A stretch of DNA of 64,000 bases, taken from contig JAFQNL010000019.1 in NCBI GenBank assembly GCA_017395935.1, positions 211,143 to 275,142 of the forward strand. The letters run 5' to 3'. The position numbers were made by a program, and so were the translations under genes. Positions 15,564 through 24,713 of the stretch are shown here, piece after piece (the stretch's first letter is position 1; each line of letters begins with the position of its first letter). A model generated the notes under the pieces. That model saw only the letters and a list, made by a program, of their open reading frames with translations. It searched no databases and was not told the origin of the DNA. This DNA comes from Oscillospiraceae bacterium. Its GTDB lineage: Bacteria; Bacillota; Clostridia; Oscillospirales; Oscillospiraceae.

Positions 15564-16337
15564 ATGTATGGGAAGGTAGAGATCTGCGGTGTGAATACCG
15601 CCAAGCTGAAAGTGCTTAAAAGCGAGGAAATGACCGCCCTCCTCCGGCGGGTAAAGGAAGGAGATCAGGAGGCCAGAAAAGAGATGATCGAAGGTAATCT
15701 CAGACTTGTACTGTCGGTGATCCAACGTTTTGCCGGAAGAGGGGAAAATATGGACGACCTGTTTCAAGTAGGCTGTATTGGGCTGGTCAAGGCAGTGGAT
15801 CGGTTTGACTGTGATCAGTACGAGGTCAAATTCAGCACCTACGGAGTTCCCCTGATTTTAGGTGAAGTCCGCCGTTTTCTGCGTGACTCCTCTTCTGTGC
15901 GGGTCAGTCGATCCACCCGGGATCTCGCTTACAAGATCCTTCAAGCAAAGGAAGCGTATTTGAAAGACCACCAGCAGGAGCCCACCTTGGAGCAGCTGGC
16001 CAAACAGCTCCATGTAAAGCGGGAGGAGGTCGTATTTGCTCTGGACGCCATATCCGATCCGGTCAGTCTCTACGAGCCAGTCTATTCCGATGGCGGAGAC
16101 ACCGTTTGTGTGATGGATCAGGTCAAAGACGAGAAAAATACCGATGAGCGCTGGCTGGAACATCTGGCCCTTTCAGAGGCAATGCAGCAGCTGACCGAGC
16201 GGGAAAGGCATATTCTGGAGTTGCGCTTCTATCAGGGAAAAACTCAGATGGAAGTCTCCGCCGAGGTGGGTATCTCTCAGGCACAAGTATCCCGGCTGGA
16301 AAAGGGGGCACTTCAGCAAATCAGAAAAAGCCTATAA
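15564..16337 (+). CDS. sigG: RNA polymerase sigma-G factor (forespore)
   Basis: The 257-residue sigma factor shows the sigma-G N-terminal signature KVEICGVNTAKLKVL (the usual Pro in KLPVL is Lys here). Region 2 is NLRLVLSVIQRFAGRGENMDD and FSTYGVPLILGEVRRFLRD. Region 3 (VSRSTRDLAYKI) and region 4.2 (TQMEVSAEVGISQAQVSRLEK) follow. It controls late forespore genes. ATG 15564 is 8 nt after AGGAGG and matches the conserved start; longer upstream frames run through the hairpin. It is separated from sigE by the lipoprotein gene, an unusual insertion into a normally adjacent pair. Confidence 0.95.
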   Translation: MYGKVEICGVNTAKLKVLKSEEMTALLRRVKEGDQEARKEMIEGNLRLVLSVIQRFAGRGENMDDLFQVGCIGLVKAVDRFDCDQYEVKFSTYGVPLILGEVRRFLRDSSSVRVSRSTRDLAYKILQAKEAYLKDHQQEPTLEQLAKQLHVKREEVVFALDAISDPVSLYEPVYSDGGDTVCVMDQVKDEKNTDERWLEHLALSEAMQQLTERERHILELRFYQGKTQMEVSAEVGISQAQVSRLEKGALQQIRKSL

Positions 16338-16342
16338 GTTCA

Positions 16343-16367
16343 GGCCGGCACAGCCGGCCACTTTTTA
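16343..16367 (+). terminator. Terminator of sigG
   Basis: GGCCGGC/GCCGGCC hairpin (16343-16359) followed by ACTTTTTA. Confidence 0.8.
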
Positions 16368-16504
16368 TGAAGGAAATTAGTTATGAATGGAATGTAAATT
16401 TTGCCGTTTGCCCCTCTTTGGTCATTGCTATGGGTTCAAATGTGTGATATAGTGCATTTTGTTCTAAATTGAACTATTAAGGAATATAGAAGGAGGAAGC
16501 AAGC

Positions 16505-18100
16505 ATGAAGAGTATTAAGCAGGCGCTCTTTGACGAAGATGAGCTTTTGGAGCGGCTGATCACAAAAGGCAAGCAAGGGCTGATCAGAACTATCTTTGGC
16601 AGAACAGCTATCGTCACGGCTTTGCTTCTCGTTCAGATCTTCCTTACCTTCGGTTTCTACCGCTATCTGGAACGGATCTTCCCGCTCTATTTTGGCAGTA
16701 TGACGCTGGTCGTGCTGGGCATGATGATCCACCTGATCAATGCGCGTGGCAATCCTGCTGTCAAGCTGACCTGGGCCGCGCTTATCGCGGTAGCTCCGGT
16801 AGCCGGAACGCTCTTTTATTTCTATATCAGGACGGATCTTGGCTACCTTCGTCAGGAGAAAAATTTGCGCTCTATTGAAGAGGCTGCTCGAAGGTTTGTC
16901 CTCCCTCAAACCGATCTCATGAACAGGCTGGCAGAGGAAGACAAGCCGTTATATCGTCTGGCCAGTTATCTGACCAAGACCAGCGGCGCGCCCGTTTTTG
17001 AACATACTGAAGTAACCTATTATTCTCTTGGAGACCATATGTTTCGAGGGATGATTGAGCAGATCAAGCAGGCAGAGCGATTTGTCTTCTTAGAATACTT
17101 TGCCATTGCCAAAGGTGAGCTCTGGACAGAGCTGCTCACGCTGCTGACAAAGAAAGCAAAGGAAGGCGTTGAAGTTCGTCTGCTCTATGACGGGACCTGC
17201 GCCTTTGTCGCCCTGCCATATCGCTATCCGCAGGCACTGGAAGCCCTTGGAATTCGCTGCAAAGTCTTCTCTCCAATCCATCCGGTAGTTACGACCCGAT
17301 ACAACAACCGGGATCATAGGAAAATCTGTGTTATTGACGGGCATACCGCCTTTACCGGGGGCCTTAATCTGGAGGATCCATATATTAACCGCGAGATGCG
17401 CTATGGACACTGGAAGGATGCGGGCATCATGCTCCATGGAGATGGAGCGCGAACCTTTACCCAGCTGTTTCTTCAGATGTGGAATTCTGAGGATCCAGAA
17501 CAGATCTACGAGCCCTATTTGCTGGAGCCGGGCAGCTGCGGTCTTTCCGTGCCCGGGTATGTGATCGGCTATGGAGACAGCCCGCTGGACGAAGAACTGG
17601 TAGGGGAGATGGTCTATCTGGATATCATCAACCGTGCCAATGACTACGTCTACATTATGACCCCCTATCTCATTCTGGATCATGAAATGATCACCGCCCT
17701 CACTTACGCCGCAAAACGGGGAGTAGATGTCCGCCTGATCCTGCCTCATATCCCAGATAAGGAATACGCGTTCGCTTTGGCAAAAACCCACTACCGTGAG
17801 CTGATGGAGGCTGGGATTACTATCTATGAGTACACCCCCGGATTCATCCATAGCAAAGTATTTCTCTCTGACGATCATAGGGCAGTGGTTGGCACGATCA
17901 ATCTCGATTACCGCAGTCTCTATCTGCATTTTGAGTGCGCAGCATATCTTCAGGATGTACCGGCCCTGAGTGATATACGGAAAGACTTCGATGAGACCTT
18001 TCTCCAGTCACAGATCATCTCTCCCGAAGACCTGAAGCGGGATAAACTCTCCCGGCGACTATTGGGCCGGCTTCTGAAGGTGCTGGCTCCGCTTATGTAA
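16505..18100 (+). CDS. cls: Cardiolipin synthase (phospholipase D family)
   Basis: The enzyme joins two phosphatidylglycerols to make cardiolipin at the membrane. The 531-residue protein has two to three N-terminal membrane segments (about 30-115). Two HKD catalytic motifs follow: HRKICVID (near 270) and HSKVFLSD (near 455), each with downstream GG/GT residues (FTGGLNL, VVGTINLDYRS). The length is typical. GGAGGAAGC precedes the ATG. It is a single-gene unit with its own terminator. Confidence 0.93.
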   Translation: MKSIKQALFDEDELLERLITKGKQGLIRTIFGRTAIVTALLLVQIFLTFGFYRYLERIFPLYFGSMTLVVLGMMIHLINARGNPAVKLTWAALIAVAPVAGTLFYFYIRTDLGYLRQEKNLRSIEEAARRFVLPQTDLMNRLAEEDKPLYRLASYLTKTSGAPVFEHTEVTYYSLGDHMFRGMIEQIKQAERFVFLEYFAIAKGELWTELLTLLTKKAKEGVEVRLLYDGTCAFVALPYRYPQALEALGIRCKVFSPIHPVVTTRYNNRDHRKICVIDGHTAFTGGLNLEDPYINREMRYGHWKDAGIMLHGDGARTFTQLFLQMWNSEDPEQIYEPYLLEPGSCGLSVPGYVIGYGDSPLDEELVGEMVYLDIINRANDYVYIMTPYLILDHEMITALTYAAKRGVDVRLILPHIPDKEYAFALAKTHYRELMEAGITIYEYTPGFIHSKVFLSDDHRAVVGTINLDYRSLYLHFECAAYLQDVPALSDIRKDFDETFLQSQIISPEDLKRDKLSRRLLGRLLKVLAPLM

Positions 18101-18112
18101 AAGGAAAAACTG

Positions 18113-18151
18113 GCACGGCAGAATGCTTTGGTCATTTTGCCGTGCTTTTTT
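18113..18151 (+). terminator. Terminator of cls
   Basis: GCACGGCA (18113-18120) pairs with TGCCGTGC (18138-18145), then TTTTTT. Confidence 0.85.
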
Positions 18152-18186
18152 CCGTTTTTTTCACCTATTTCTGATAGCTTCTAAAA

Positions 18187-18215
18187 TTGACAGACAGACA
18201 AGTTGGGCATATAAT
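18187..18215 (+). promoter_or_regulatory. Consensus sigma-A promoter of serC
   Basis: TTGACA (18187-18192), 17-nt spacer, TATAAT (18210-18215): a perfect consensus promoter. The leader to the ATG is about 70 nt with no riboswitch recognised. Confidence 0.85.
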
Positions 18216-18291
18216 AGGCACGACAGAACTTTTCACAGTAGTGCGGTAAATTATCTTAACCTGTTCAGTGGAAAGCAAGGAGGAAACAGTG

Positions 18292-19380
18292 ATGAATTAC
18301 GATCGTACTTATAACTTTTCTGCAGGCCCTGCTATGATGCCCGAGGCCGTTCTGGAGGAGATCGCCGCCGAAGTGCTCAACTATCGCGGCAGCGGTATGT
18401 CTGTTATGGAGATGAGTCATCGCTCCAAGGAGTTTCAACAGATCCGGGACGAAGCTGAAGCCGATCTGCGCAAGCTGATGAACATTCCGGACAACTATAA
18501 GGTACTCTTCGTTCAGGGCGGCGGCACGGTCCAGTTTGCTATGGTAGCCATGAATCTGATGAAAAATGGTCTTGGCTGCTACGTAGAGACCGGCGCATGG
18601 AGTAAGAAGGCAATTGCGGAGGCCAAGAAGTTCGGCGAGGTCAAGATCGTCGCCTCCTCCAAGGATAAGAATTTCTCCTATGTTCCTGACTGCTCCGATC
18701 TGGATATTCCGGAGAACGCCGACTATGTCTATATCTGTGAGAACGAGACCATTAACGGAACCACCTATTTTAAGCTGCCCAACACCAAGGGCAAGCCGCT
18801 GGTCACCGATCAATCCTCCATGTTCCTCTCCCGTCCCTGCAATGTGGCCGACTACGGCCTGATCTGGGCCGGTGTGCAGAAGAATGTGGGTCCCGCAGGT
18901 ATGGCTGTTGTCATTATCCGTGAAGATCTGATTCGGGATGATCTGCCCTCCAGCGTTCCTACCTACATGAGTTATAAGACTCATGCCGATGCTGACTCTC
19001 TCTACAATACGCCTAACTGCTGGGCAATCTATTGCTGCGGTAAGGTCTTTAAGTATCTGCTGGCTCAGGGCGGTCTGGAAGCTATGAATCGACGCAACGA
19101 GGAAAAAGCAGCGATTCTCTATGACTTCCTGGATCAGAGCAAGTTCTTCACTGGTGCTGTCCGTAAGCAGGACCGCTCTCTCATGAATGTACCCTTTGTA
19201 ACGCCTTCCAAGGAGCAGGACGCCGCTGTGGTGGCCGCCTCCAAGGCAGCCGGCTTTGACAATCTGAAAGGCCATAAGAGCGTAGGCGGACTCCGTGCAT
19301 CCATCTATAACGCCATGCCCCGAGAGGGTGTGGAGGCTCTGGTAGACTTCCTGAAGAAGTACGAATCTGAGCAGAACTAA
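18292..19380 (+). CDS. serC: Phosphoserine aminotransferase
   Basis: The PLP enzyme converts 3-phosphohydroxypyruvate to 3-phosphoserine in serine synthesis. The 362-residue protein begins NYDRTYNFSAGPAMMPEAVL, the SerC signature, with GMSVMEMSHRSKEF, FVQGGGTVQFAMV, and the PLP lysine in GLIWAGVQKNVGPAGM. The ATG at 18292 is 8 nt after AAGGAGG, better than an earlier in-frame start at 18268. No serA lies next to it. It is a monocistronic unit with a perfect promoter, suggesting high expression. Confidence 0.95.
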   Translation: MNYDRTYNFSAGPAMMPEAVLEEIAAEVLNYRGSGMSVMEMSHRSKEFQQIRDEAEADLRKLMNIPDNYKVLFVQGGGTVQFAMVAMNLMKNGLGCYVETGAWSKKAIAEAKKFGEVKIVASSKDKNFSYVPDCSDLDIPENADYVYICENETINGTTYFKLPNTKGKPLVTDQSSMFLSRPCNVADYGLIWAGVQKNVGPAGMAVVIIREDLIRDDLPSSVPTYMSYKTHADADSLYNTPNCWAIYCCGKVFKYLLAQGGLEAMNRRNEEKAAILYDFLDQSKFFTGAVRKQDRSLMNVPFVTPSKEQDAAVVAASKAAGFDNLKGHKSVGGLRASIYNAMPREGVEALVDFLKKYESEQN

Positions 19381-19396
19381 ATATATTTCTCCTTGC

Positions 19397-19428
19397 CCGG
19401 AAGAGTTTGACTGCTCTTCCGGTTTTTT
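19397..19428 (+). terminator. Terminator of serC
   Basis: CCGGAAGAG (19397-19405) pairs with CTCTTCCGG (19414-19422), then TTTTTT. Confidence 0.9.
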
Positions 19429-19502
19429 CATCCTTTAGAATGATGACAGGTGAATCGAGCTGTGTTATGATAAGAAAAATGAAAATGAGGAGGAAATGAG
19501 AT

Positions 19503-20261
19503 ATGAAGATGGTCCTCTTAACTGCTCTTGGTGTGGGCGGTGCCACCGTGGTCGGCGCCATTCTGGGCTTTGCTTTTAAGAAAATATCACACACCTTTAG
19601 CGATATTGTCCTTTCCTTTGCTGCAGGTGTTATGCTGGCCGCGGCTGTGATCGGTCTGATCCTTCCTTCACTGGAGTATGGCGGCTCATCCGGACTTCCT
19701 GTGACCGTGGTTGGTATCTTTTGCGGGGCTCTCTGCCTGAACCTTTTGGATCGTCTGGTGCCTCATCTTCACCGGCTCTCTGGTGTCGATCAGGAGTCTC
19801 ACCCAGCGGATACAGAGAAACTAAACAAAGTACTTCTGTTTGTTATGGCGATTGCCATTCACAATCTGCCGGAAGGCATTGCCGCAGGTGTAGGCTTTGG
19901 TACAGGTAACGACGGTGAAGCGTTGACCATTGCTGCCGGTATTGCCCTGCAGAATATTCCGGAAGGCATGGTCATTATCGCTCCCATGCTGGCAGCGGGA
20001 ATGAGTCGAAGCCGCACCTTTGTCGCCGCTCTTATGACCGGCGTTGTCGAGGTGTTTGGCACTTTGATTGGCTATCTGGCTGTTACCGTCTCTACTGCCA
20101 TACTGCCCTTTGCACTGGCTTTCGCAGGCGGGACCATGCTCTACGTGATCAGTGACGAGATGATTCCGGAAACCCATGCCCATGGGGCAGAGCGTGGAGC
20201 TACATATTCTCTTTTGGGCGGTTTTTGCCTGATGCTGGCCATGAGCCACTATTTAGGATAA
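19503..20261 (+). CDS. ZIP-family metal transporter
   Basis: The 252-residue polytopic membrane protein has about eight segments. It contains both ZIP metal-site helices: HNLPEGIAAG (near 120-129) and QNIPEGMVI (near 150-158), typical of the ZupT/GufA branch. It probably imports divalent zinc or related metals; the metal cannot be told from sequence. GAGGAAATGAGAT precedes the ATG. It stands alone between terminators. Confidence 0.9.
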   Translation: MKMVLLTALGVGGATVVGAILGFAFKKISHTFSDIVLSFAAGVMLAAAVIGLILPSLEYGGSSGLPVTVVGIFCGALCLNLLDRLVPHLHRLSGVDQESHPADTEKLNKVLLFVMAIAIHNLPEGIAAGVGFGTGNDGEALTIAAGIALQNIPEGMVIIAPMLAAGMSRSRTFVAALMTGVVEVFGTLIGYLAVTVSTAILPFALAFAGGTMLYVISDEMIPETHAHGAERGATYSLLGGFCLMLAMSHYLG

Positions 20262-20291
20262 TGGCTTTTCTGAAATTGCAGCCGACTCCCG

Positions 20292-20329
20292 ATCCTGACC
20301 ACTGTCTATTCAGTGGTCAGGATTTTTTA
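20292..20329 (+). terminator. Terminator of the ZIP gene
   Basis: ATCCTGACCACTG (20292-20304) pairs with CAGTGGTCAGGAT (20311-20323), then TTTTTT. Confidence 0.9.
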
Positions 20330-20331
20330 AC

Positions 20332-20368
20332 AAAAAAACAGGGAGAGGCTGCTTGCCTCTCCCTGTTT
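20332..20368 (-). terminator. Terminator of the nitroreductase gene
   Basis: ACAGGGAGAGGC (20338-20349) pairs with GCCTCTCCCTGT (20355-20366); the minus-strand T-tract corresponds to the A run at 20332-20338. Confidence 0.85.
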
Positions 20369-20410
20369 AGCGTAGTGCCAAACGGTCTATCAGATCGTCA
20401 CTTTGAAGAA

Positions 20411-20932
20411 TCAGTCGATATAGTAGATATAGTTCTCCTTGCGGGGAGCGGCTTTGGGCAGCTCACAGTCGGGATAGCCCAGTACACAATGGCCAACACC
20501 GACATACTCTCCCTCGATGCCAAGAGAGCGAAGGATCTCTTTGCCTTCCTCGGATTCAAACTCCTCCTTGGCCCGGTGGATCCAGCAGCTGCCCAGACCC
20601 AACTCATGAGCGGCAAGCATGAGATTTCCCATGACCAAACTTCCGTCGTGGATATTTACAGTAGGCTTGGACTTGTCGGCCAGAACCACAATTACAACAG
20701 GGGCGCCATAGAAAGGATCAGAATCGGTGCCCATAATTGCAGCGTTCATCCGAGAGAGCTTATCTCGCATCTGTCTGTTCGTAACGGCAATCATAATAGG
20801 GGACTGAGCGCCACGGCCGGTAGCAGCATAGGTGCCTGCTTCCAGAATCCGGTCCAGCAGTTCTCTGGGAACCATAATATCCTTGTATTTACGAATACTT
20901 CTGCGGCTGAGCATAGCTTCCATTGCGTTCAT
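20411..20932 (-). CDS. Nitroreductase-family flavoprotein
   Basis: The 173-residue FMN-dependent oxidoreductase carries the family start MLSRRSIRKYKD (FMN-phosphate contacts), then AGTYAATGRGAQSP, and the conserved late segment ELGLGSCWIHRAKEEF. Such proteins reduce nitro-compounds, quinones or related substrates as dimers; the natural substrate is unknown. GGAGGTCTCTGTT on the minus strand precedes the ATG. It is monocistronic and opposed to the ZIP gene. Confidence 0.9.
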   Translation of the reverse strand: MNAMEAMLSRRSIRKYKDIMVPRELLDRILEAGTYAATGRGAQSPIMIAVTNRQMRDKLSRMNAAIMGTDSDPFYGAPVVIVVLADKSKPTVNIHDGSLVMGNLMLAAHELGLGSCWIHRAKEEFESEEGKEILRSLGIEGEYVGVGHCVLGYPDCELPKAAPRKENYIYYID

Positions 20933-21009
20933 AACAGAGACCTCCTTTGGGGACAGGTGTAAAGTTTCCTACCCATATAGTATAACAATTCAGAGCAGAA
21001 TACAATAGA

Positions 21010-22179
21010 TCATTCCGCACAGCGCCTGTCTTTACGGAGTACCCGCTCGTACATGGCAACCATAACGATCAACGAAAACAGCAGAAAGGCAGGGAACAGG
21101 GCAATATTTATATGGTTGGCGATCAATCCAAAGAGCGGCGGCATAACCAACGTACCCACATAGGCGCTGGCCATCTGAACACCAATTATGGCCTGAGAGC
21201 GATCAGAGCCAAAATGTTCAGGTGTTGCGTGAATAACACTGGGGAAGATGGGCGCGCAGCCAATGCCCACCAGAATCAGCCCGGTTAAAGAGCCGGCTAT
21301 TCCAACTGGCAGAATCAGAACCAGAATTCCCATCGCCACAATAATCTCGCCCAAATGGATCATCTGCGTATCATTTAGCTTCATGGTAATAAAACCACTG
21401 ACGGCACGACCGATGGTAATTCCGATAAAGAAGAACGAGCCCCAACGGGCAGCCGTAATAGTATCCATGCCTTTGGAAAGATTCAAATAGCTGCTGGCCC
21501 AAAGTCCGGCAGTCTGCTCCACGGCGCAGTAAAAGAAGAATGTCAGCATAGTCGCCTTGGCGCCGGGAATCGCAATGATCTGAGGCAAGGACAAAGCCTG
21601 GTGCCGCTGACTGCCAGCCTCGTCCGAGATCTCCCGTCCTTTCCAAAGAGGGAGCGACAGCAGGAGAATCACCGTCAGCCCCACCTGAAGCAACCCGATA
21701 TACCGATAGCCAGCCTCCCATCCTTGCCCTCTGGTTAGTGCCATACTGATTACATAGGGACCTGTAGCGGTTCCTACACCCCACATACAGTGCAGCCAGC
21801 TCATATGCCGGCTGGCATAGTGCAGGGCCACATAGTTGTTCAGCGCGGCGTCAACGCTTCCGGCGCCTAAGCCATATGGAAGCGCCCAGATACAAAGAGC
21901 GAGAAAACTCTTACTGCAGGAGAACCCTATCAGAGCCGCGGCAGTAGTCAGTACGCTAAGCGCGGTGATTTTACCAGCCCCCAGCTTTGCTGTAAGCCGG
22001 TCACTGTTAAGGCTGGAAATGATAGTGCCTACAGAAATAAGGCCGGATAAGATACCGGCAAAGGAGACGGGGACATTCAGTGTCTGATGCATAACCGGCC
22101 AGGCAGAACCCAGCATTCCGTCAGGAAGTCCCAGACTAATAAAAGAAAGATAGATCACCGCTAAAAGCATATGGATCAT
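21010..22179 (-). CDS. MFS transporter
   Basis: The 389-residue protein has twelve predicted membrane segments. It has the MFS loop 2-3 pattern in degenerate form (SDRLTAKLGAGKI near 58-70) and a central cytoplasmic loop at about 185-200. The start, LLAVIYLSFISLGLPDGMLGSAWP, resembles the FucP-like/YfkF branch, which includes sugar and drug carriers. The substrate is unknown. GGGAGGAATTTAAT precedes the ATG. Its stop is 78 nt from the nitroreductase start on the same strand, with no clear terminator between. Confidence 0.85.
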   Translation of the reverse strand: MIHMLLAVIYLSFISLGLPDGMLGSAWPVMHQTLNVPVSFAGILSGLISVGTIISSLNSDRLTAKLGAGKITALSVLTTAAALIGFSCSKSFLALCIWALPYGLGAGSVDAALNNYVALHYASRHMSWLHCMWGVGTATGPYVISMALTRGQGWEAGYRYIGLLQVGLTVILLLSLPLWKGREISDEAGSQRHQALSLPQIIAIPGAKATMLTFFFYCAVEQTAGLWASSYLNLSKGMDTITAARWGSFFFIGITIGRAVSGFITMKLNDTQMIHLGEIIVAMGILVLILPVGIAGSLTGLILVGIGCAPIFPSVIHATPEHFGSDRSQAIIGVQMASAYVGTLVMPPLFGLIANHINIALFPAFLLFSLIVMVAMYERVLRKDRRCAE

Positions 22180-22311
22180 ATTAAATTCCTCCCAGAGTAG
22201 ATACTATACATATTATCAGCAGTCAGCTTTCTTTACCAGCGTTATTTTTATTGTCTCAGCCGAAAGGAGGAGAGAGGAACGCTGCCAATTTTAGCTCTGA
22301 GTCAATTAAAT

Positions 22312-22337
22312 AGGCGCCTGTGTTCACCGGCGCCTTA
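22312..22337 (-). terminator. Possible terminator of the Mrr-like nuclease gene
   Basis: AGGCGCC (22312-22318) pairs with GGCGCCT (22329-22335); the minus-strand tail ATTTAATT is only weakly T-rich. Confidence 0.45.
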
Positions 22338-22341
22338 ATTC

Positions 22342-22881
22342 TTAAATTATTAACCGGAGTAGCTGCTTTACAGCCCAGATCAGAAAATAGGGAAGAGGGA
22401 AAACGAGCAGAACACTCAAGATCAGCGACTGTCCACCCAGTGAGCCCTGGAGGCTCATCTGATAGACCAGAAAACCAAATATCACCCACTCAAGAGCAAA
22501 GAGCACAAGTTGCCACGGCTTTCTCTTTTCCAGAAAAGTGCGCGCCTCCGGGTCAGCATACTCGATTACATCTACACCATTGACCTTTGCCAGTGCGTGA
22601 GCATTCCGGGTCAGATAGCTATTGGTCACTACCATGGCTTTTTCGCAGCCGTAATAGGCCATTCCAGCTACCGCTTCCTGTACTGCAAAGCCACCCACGC
22701 CGCCGGAATAGTATTTGCACTGCACCGCGTACCTGTGTCGGCCATGTCTGGCCAGCAGATCCACGCCGTAGTCTCCTGTGGCGGCGGTAGACTGAATATC
22801 GAAAAAGCCCTGCTCTTTCAGAAACTCTGCCACATATGCCTCGTACTCCGCACCCGTCATTGGTCTTTTTTGAAAGAGCAT
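22342..22881 (-). CDS. Mrr-like restriction endonuclease fold protein with C-terminal membrane helices
   Basis: The 179-residue protein has an N-terminal Mrr/DUF2034-type nuclease domain: GAEYEAYVAEFLKEQGF, then the PD-(D/E)xK core GDYGVDLLA...AVQCKYY, with Asp and the Q-x-K pair visible, then VTNSYLTRNA. The C-terminal third has two hydrophobic helices (about 118-138 and 146-170), so the nuclease should face the cytoplasm from the membrane. ATG 22881 is 6 nt after GGAGGG and is preferred over ATG 22899. The promoter carries an SOS-like box. Such proteins are often annotated as restriction enzymes without proven targets. Confidence 0.82.
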   Translation of the reverse strand: MLFQKRPMTGAEYEAYVAEFLKEQGFFDIQSTAATGDYGVDLLARHGRHRYAVQCKYYSGGVGGFAVQEAVAGMAYYGCEKAMVVTNSYLTRNAHALAKVNGVDVIEYADPEARTFLEKRKPWQLVLFALEWVIFGFLVYQMSLQGSLGGQSLILSVLLVFPLPYFLIWAVKQLLRLII

Positions 22882-22896
22882 GCTTCTCCCTCCAAT

Positions 22897-22910
22897 CATA
22901 CATTTGTTCT
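22897..22910 (-). promoter_or_regulatory. LexA-like box at the Mrr-like nuclease promoter
   Basis: Minus-strand AGAACAAATGTATG shares the GAACAAATGT core with the two other SOS boxes in this window but has a weaker second half (GTAT for GTTY). It sits immediately after the -10. Confidence 0.4.
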
Positions 22911-22939
22911 ATTATATCAAAATCTATTCATCCTGACAA
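22911..22939 (-). promoter_or_regulatory. Sigma-A promoter of the Mrr-like nuclease gene
   Basis: Minus strand TTGTCA (22939-22934), 17-nt spacer, TATAAT (22916-22911). Confidence 0.75.
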
Positions 22940-22946
22940 GAGCATG

Positions 22947-22979
22947 AAAAGACCGGGAAGGATCTCTTCCCGGTCTTTT
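22947..22979 (-). terminator. Terminator of glnS
   Basis: AAAAGACCGGGAA (22947-22959) pairs with TTCCCGGTCTTTT (22967-22979). Confidence 0.9.
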
Positions 22980-22997
22980 ATTCAGGTATAGCGCTAT

Positions 22998-24680
22998 TTA
23001 CTTCTTAAAGCTGTCCTTCAGGCTGACGGAGCGGTTAAATACCATAGCGCCGGGCTTGGAGTCCTTATTATCCACACAGAAATAGCCCAGACGCATGAAC
23101 TGGAAGGAGGCAGGAGCCACAGCCTCTGCCAGAGAGGCTTCCAGTTTACAGTCCTTCAGCACTTCCAGAGAGTTGGGATTCAGGCACTCCAGGAAGTCCT
23201 TGCCGGCAGCATCCGGAGCAGCATCGCTGAACAGATTATCATACAGCCGGACCTCTGCGTTGATAGCCGTGGCGGAATCAACCCACTGGATCGCAGCGCC
23301 CTTGATCTTCCGTCCATCAGCAGGATCGCCGCCCTTGGACTCGGGGTCATACTCAGCCAGAACCTCAATCACATTGCCGGCCTCATCTTTGACACAACCG
23401 GTGCACTTGATCACATAAGCGCCCTTCAGACGGCATTCCAGACCGTTAGGGGAGAGACGCTTGTACTTCTTCACAGGCTCCTCCATAAAGTCATCAGCTT
23501 CAATAAAGAGGTGACGGGAGAAAGTGACAGTACGAACGCCCATTTCGGGGTTCTTGGGATGGTTCTCAACCTGGAAGGTTTCGCTCTGGCCTTCCGGATA
23601 GTTGGTGATAGTCAGAGGAATCGGATGAAGAACGGCCATAACACGACTGGCAGTGTTGTCCAGATCCGTTCTCAGACAGTGCTCCAGGAAGCTGTATTCC
23701 ACGGTGGAGGCAGCCTTGGAAACACCGTTTGCCTCGGAGAAGTTCCGGATAGAAGCAGGAGTGTAACCACGGCGGCGGAGACCGCAAATGGTAGGCATAC
23801 GGGGATCATCCCAACCGGAGACATAGCCGCCCTCTACCAGCGCGCGGAGTTTCCGCTTGCTCATAACCGTATGGTCAATGCCGAGACGGGCAAATTCGAT
23901 CTGACGAGGCTTGGCAGGACAGGAAATATTGTCAATGACCCAGTCATACAGAGGCCGATGGTCCTCAAACTCCAGCGTACACAGCGAGTGGGTAATGCCT
24001 TCCAGAGCATCCTCGATAGGATGGGCATAGTCGTACATGGGGTAGATGCACCAATCGCTGCCGGTCCGGTGATGGGGCAGATGATTGATTCGGTAGATGG
24101 CCGGGTCACGCATATTGAAGTTACCGGACGCCAGATCAATCTTAGCTCGGAGCGTCATGGCACCGTTGGGGAACTCGCCGGCTCTCATCCGGCGGAACAG
24201 GTCCAGAGACTCCTCAATAGGGCGATCACGGTAAGGAGAAGTAGCAGGAGTTCCCACATCGCCACGCATCTCCTTAAACTGCTCGGGAGTAAGCTGGCAG
24301 ACATAGGCCTTTCCAGCCAGGATCAGCTCCTCTGCGAACTGATACATCTGTTCAAAGTAATCAGAAGCATAGTAGAACCGATCCTCCCAGTCATAACCCA
24401 GCCACTTGATATCCTCCTGAATGGCGTCAACAAACTCCACATCTTCCTTCGTGGGGTTGGTATCGTCCATACGGAGGTTGCACAGACCGTGATACTTCTG
24501 GGCAGTACCGAAGTCTACGTAGATGGCCTTTGCATGGCCGATGTGGAGATAGCCGTTGGGTTCAGGAGGGAAACGGGTATGGACCCGCTGACCGGCATAA
24601 CGACCGCCCTCGGCAATATCCTCGTCGATAAAATCGTGAATGAAATTCTGAGTCATAATGGTGTTATCTTTCTCAACCAA
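22998..24680 (-). CDS. glnS: Glutaminyl-tRNA synthetase
   Basis: The class I synthetase charges tRNA-Gln directly. About 560 residues, with the HIGH motif as HIGH itself in PNGYLHIGHAKAI and the KMSKS loop as VMSKRKL. The GlnRS-specific N-terminal QNFIHDFIDEDIAEG is present and a C-terminal anticodon-binding beta-barrel half follows. I chose TTG 24680, 8 nt after AAAAGGAG, since the GTG at 24689 overlaps that site and the ATG at 24656 has no good site. With gltX nearby, the cell has separate Gln and Glu enzymes, a trait spread by horizontal transfer among some Clostridia. Confidence 0.95.
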   Translation of the reverse strand: MVEKDNTIMTQNFIHDFIDEDIAEGGRYAGQRVHTRFPPEPNGYLHIGHAKAIYVDFGTAQKYHGLCNLRMDDTNPTKEDVEFVDAIQEDIKWLGYDWEDRFYYASDYFEQMYQFAEELILAGKAYVCQLTPEQFKEMRGDVGTPATSPYRDRPIEESLDLFRRMRAGEFPNGAMTLRAKIDLASGNFNMRDPAIYRINHLPHHRTGSDWCIYPMYDYAHPIEDALEGITHSLCTLEFEDHRPLYDWVIDNISCPAKPRQIEFARLGIDHTVMSKRKLRALVEGGYVSGWDDPRMPTICGLRRRGYTPASIRNFSEANGVSKAASTVEYSFLEHCLRTDLDNTASRVMAVLHPIPLTITNYPEGQSETFQVENHPKNPEMGVRTVTFSRHLFIEADDFMEEPVKKYKRLSPNGLECRLKGAYVIKCTGCVKDEAGNVIEVLAEYDPESKGGDPADGRKIKGAAIQWVDSATAINAEVRLYDNLFSDAAPDAAGKDFLECLNPNSLEVLKDCKLEASLAEAVAPASFQFMRLGYFCVDNKDSKPGAMVFNRSVSLKDSFKK

Positions 24681-24713
24681 AGGAAACACTCCTTTTCATG
24701 TTCAATCGTCTGT

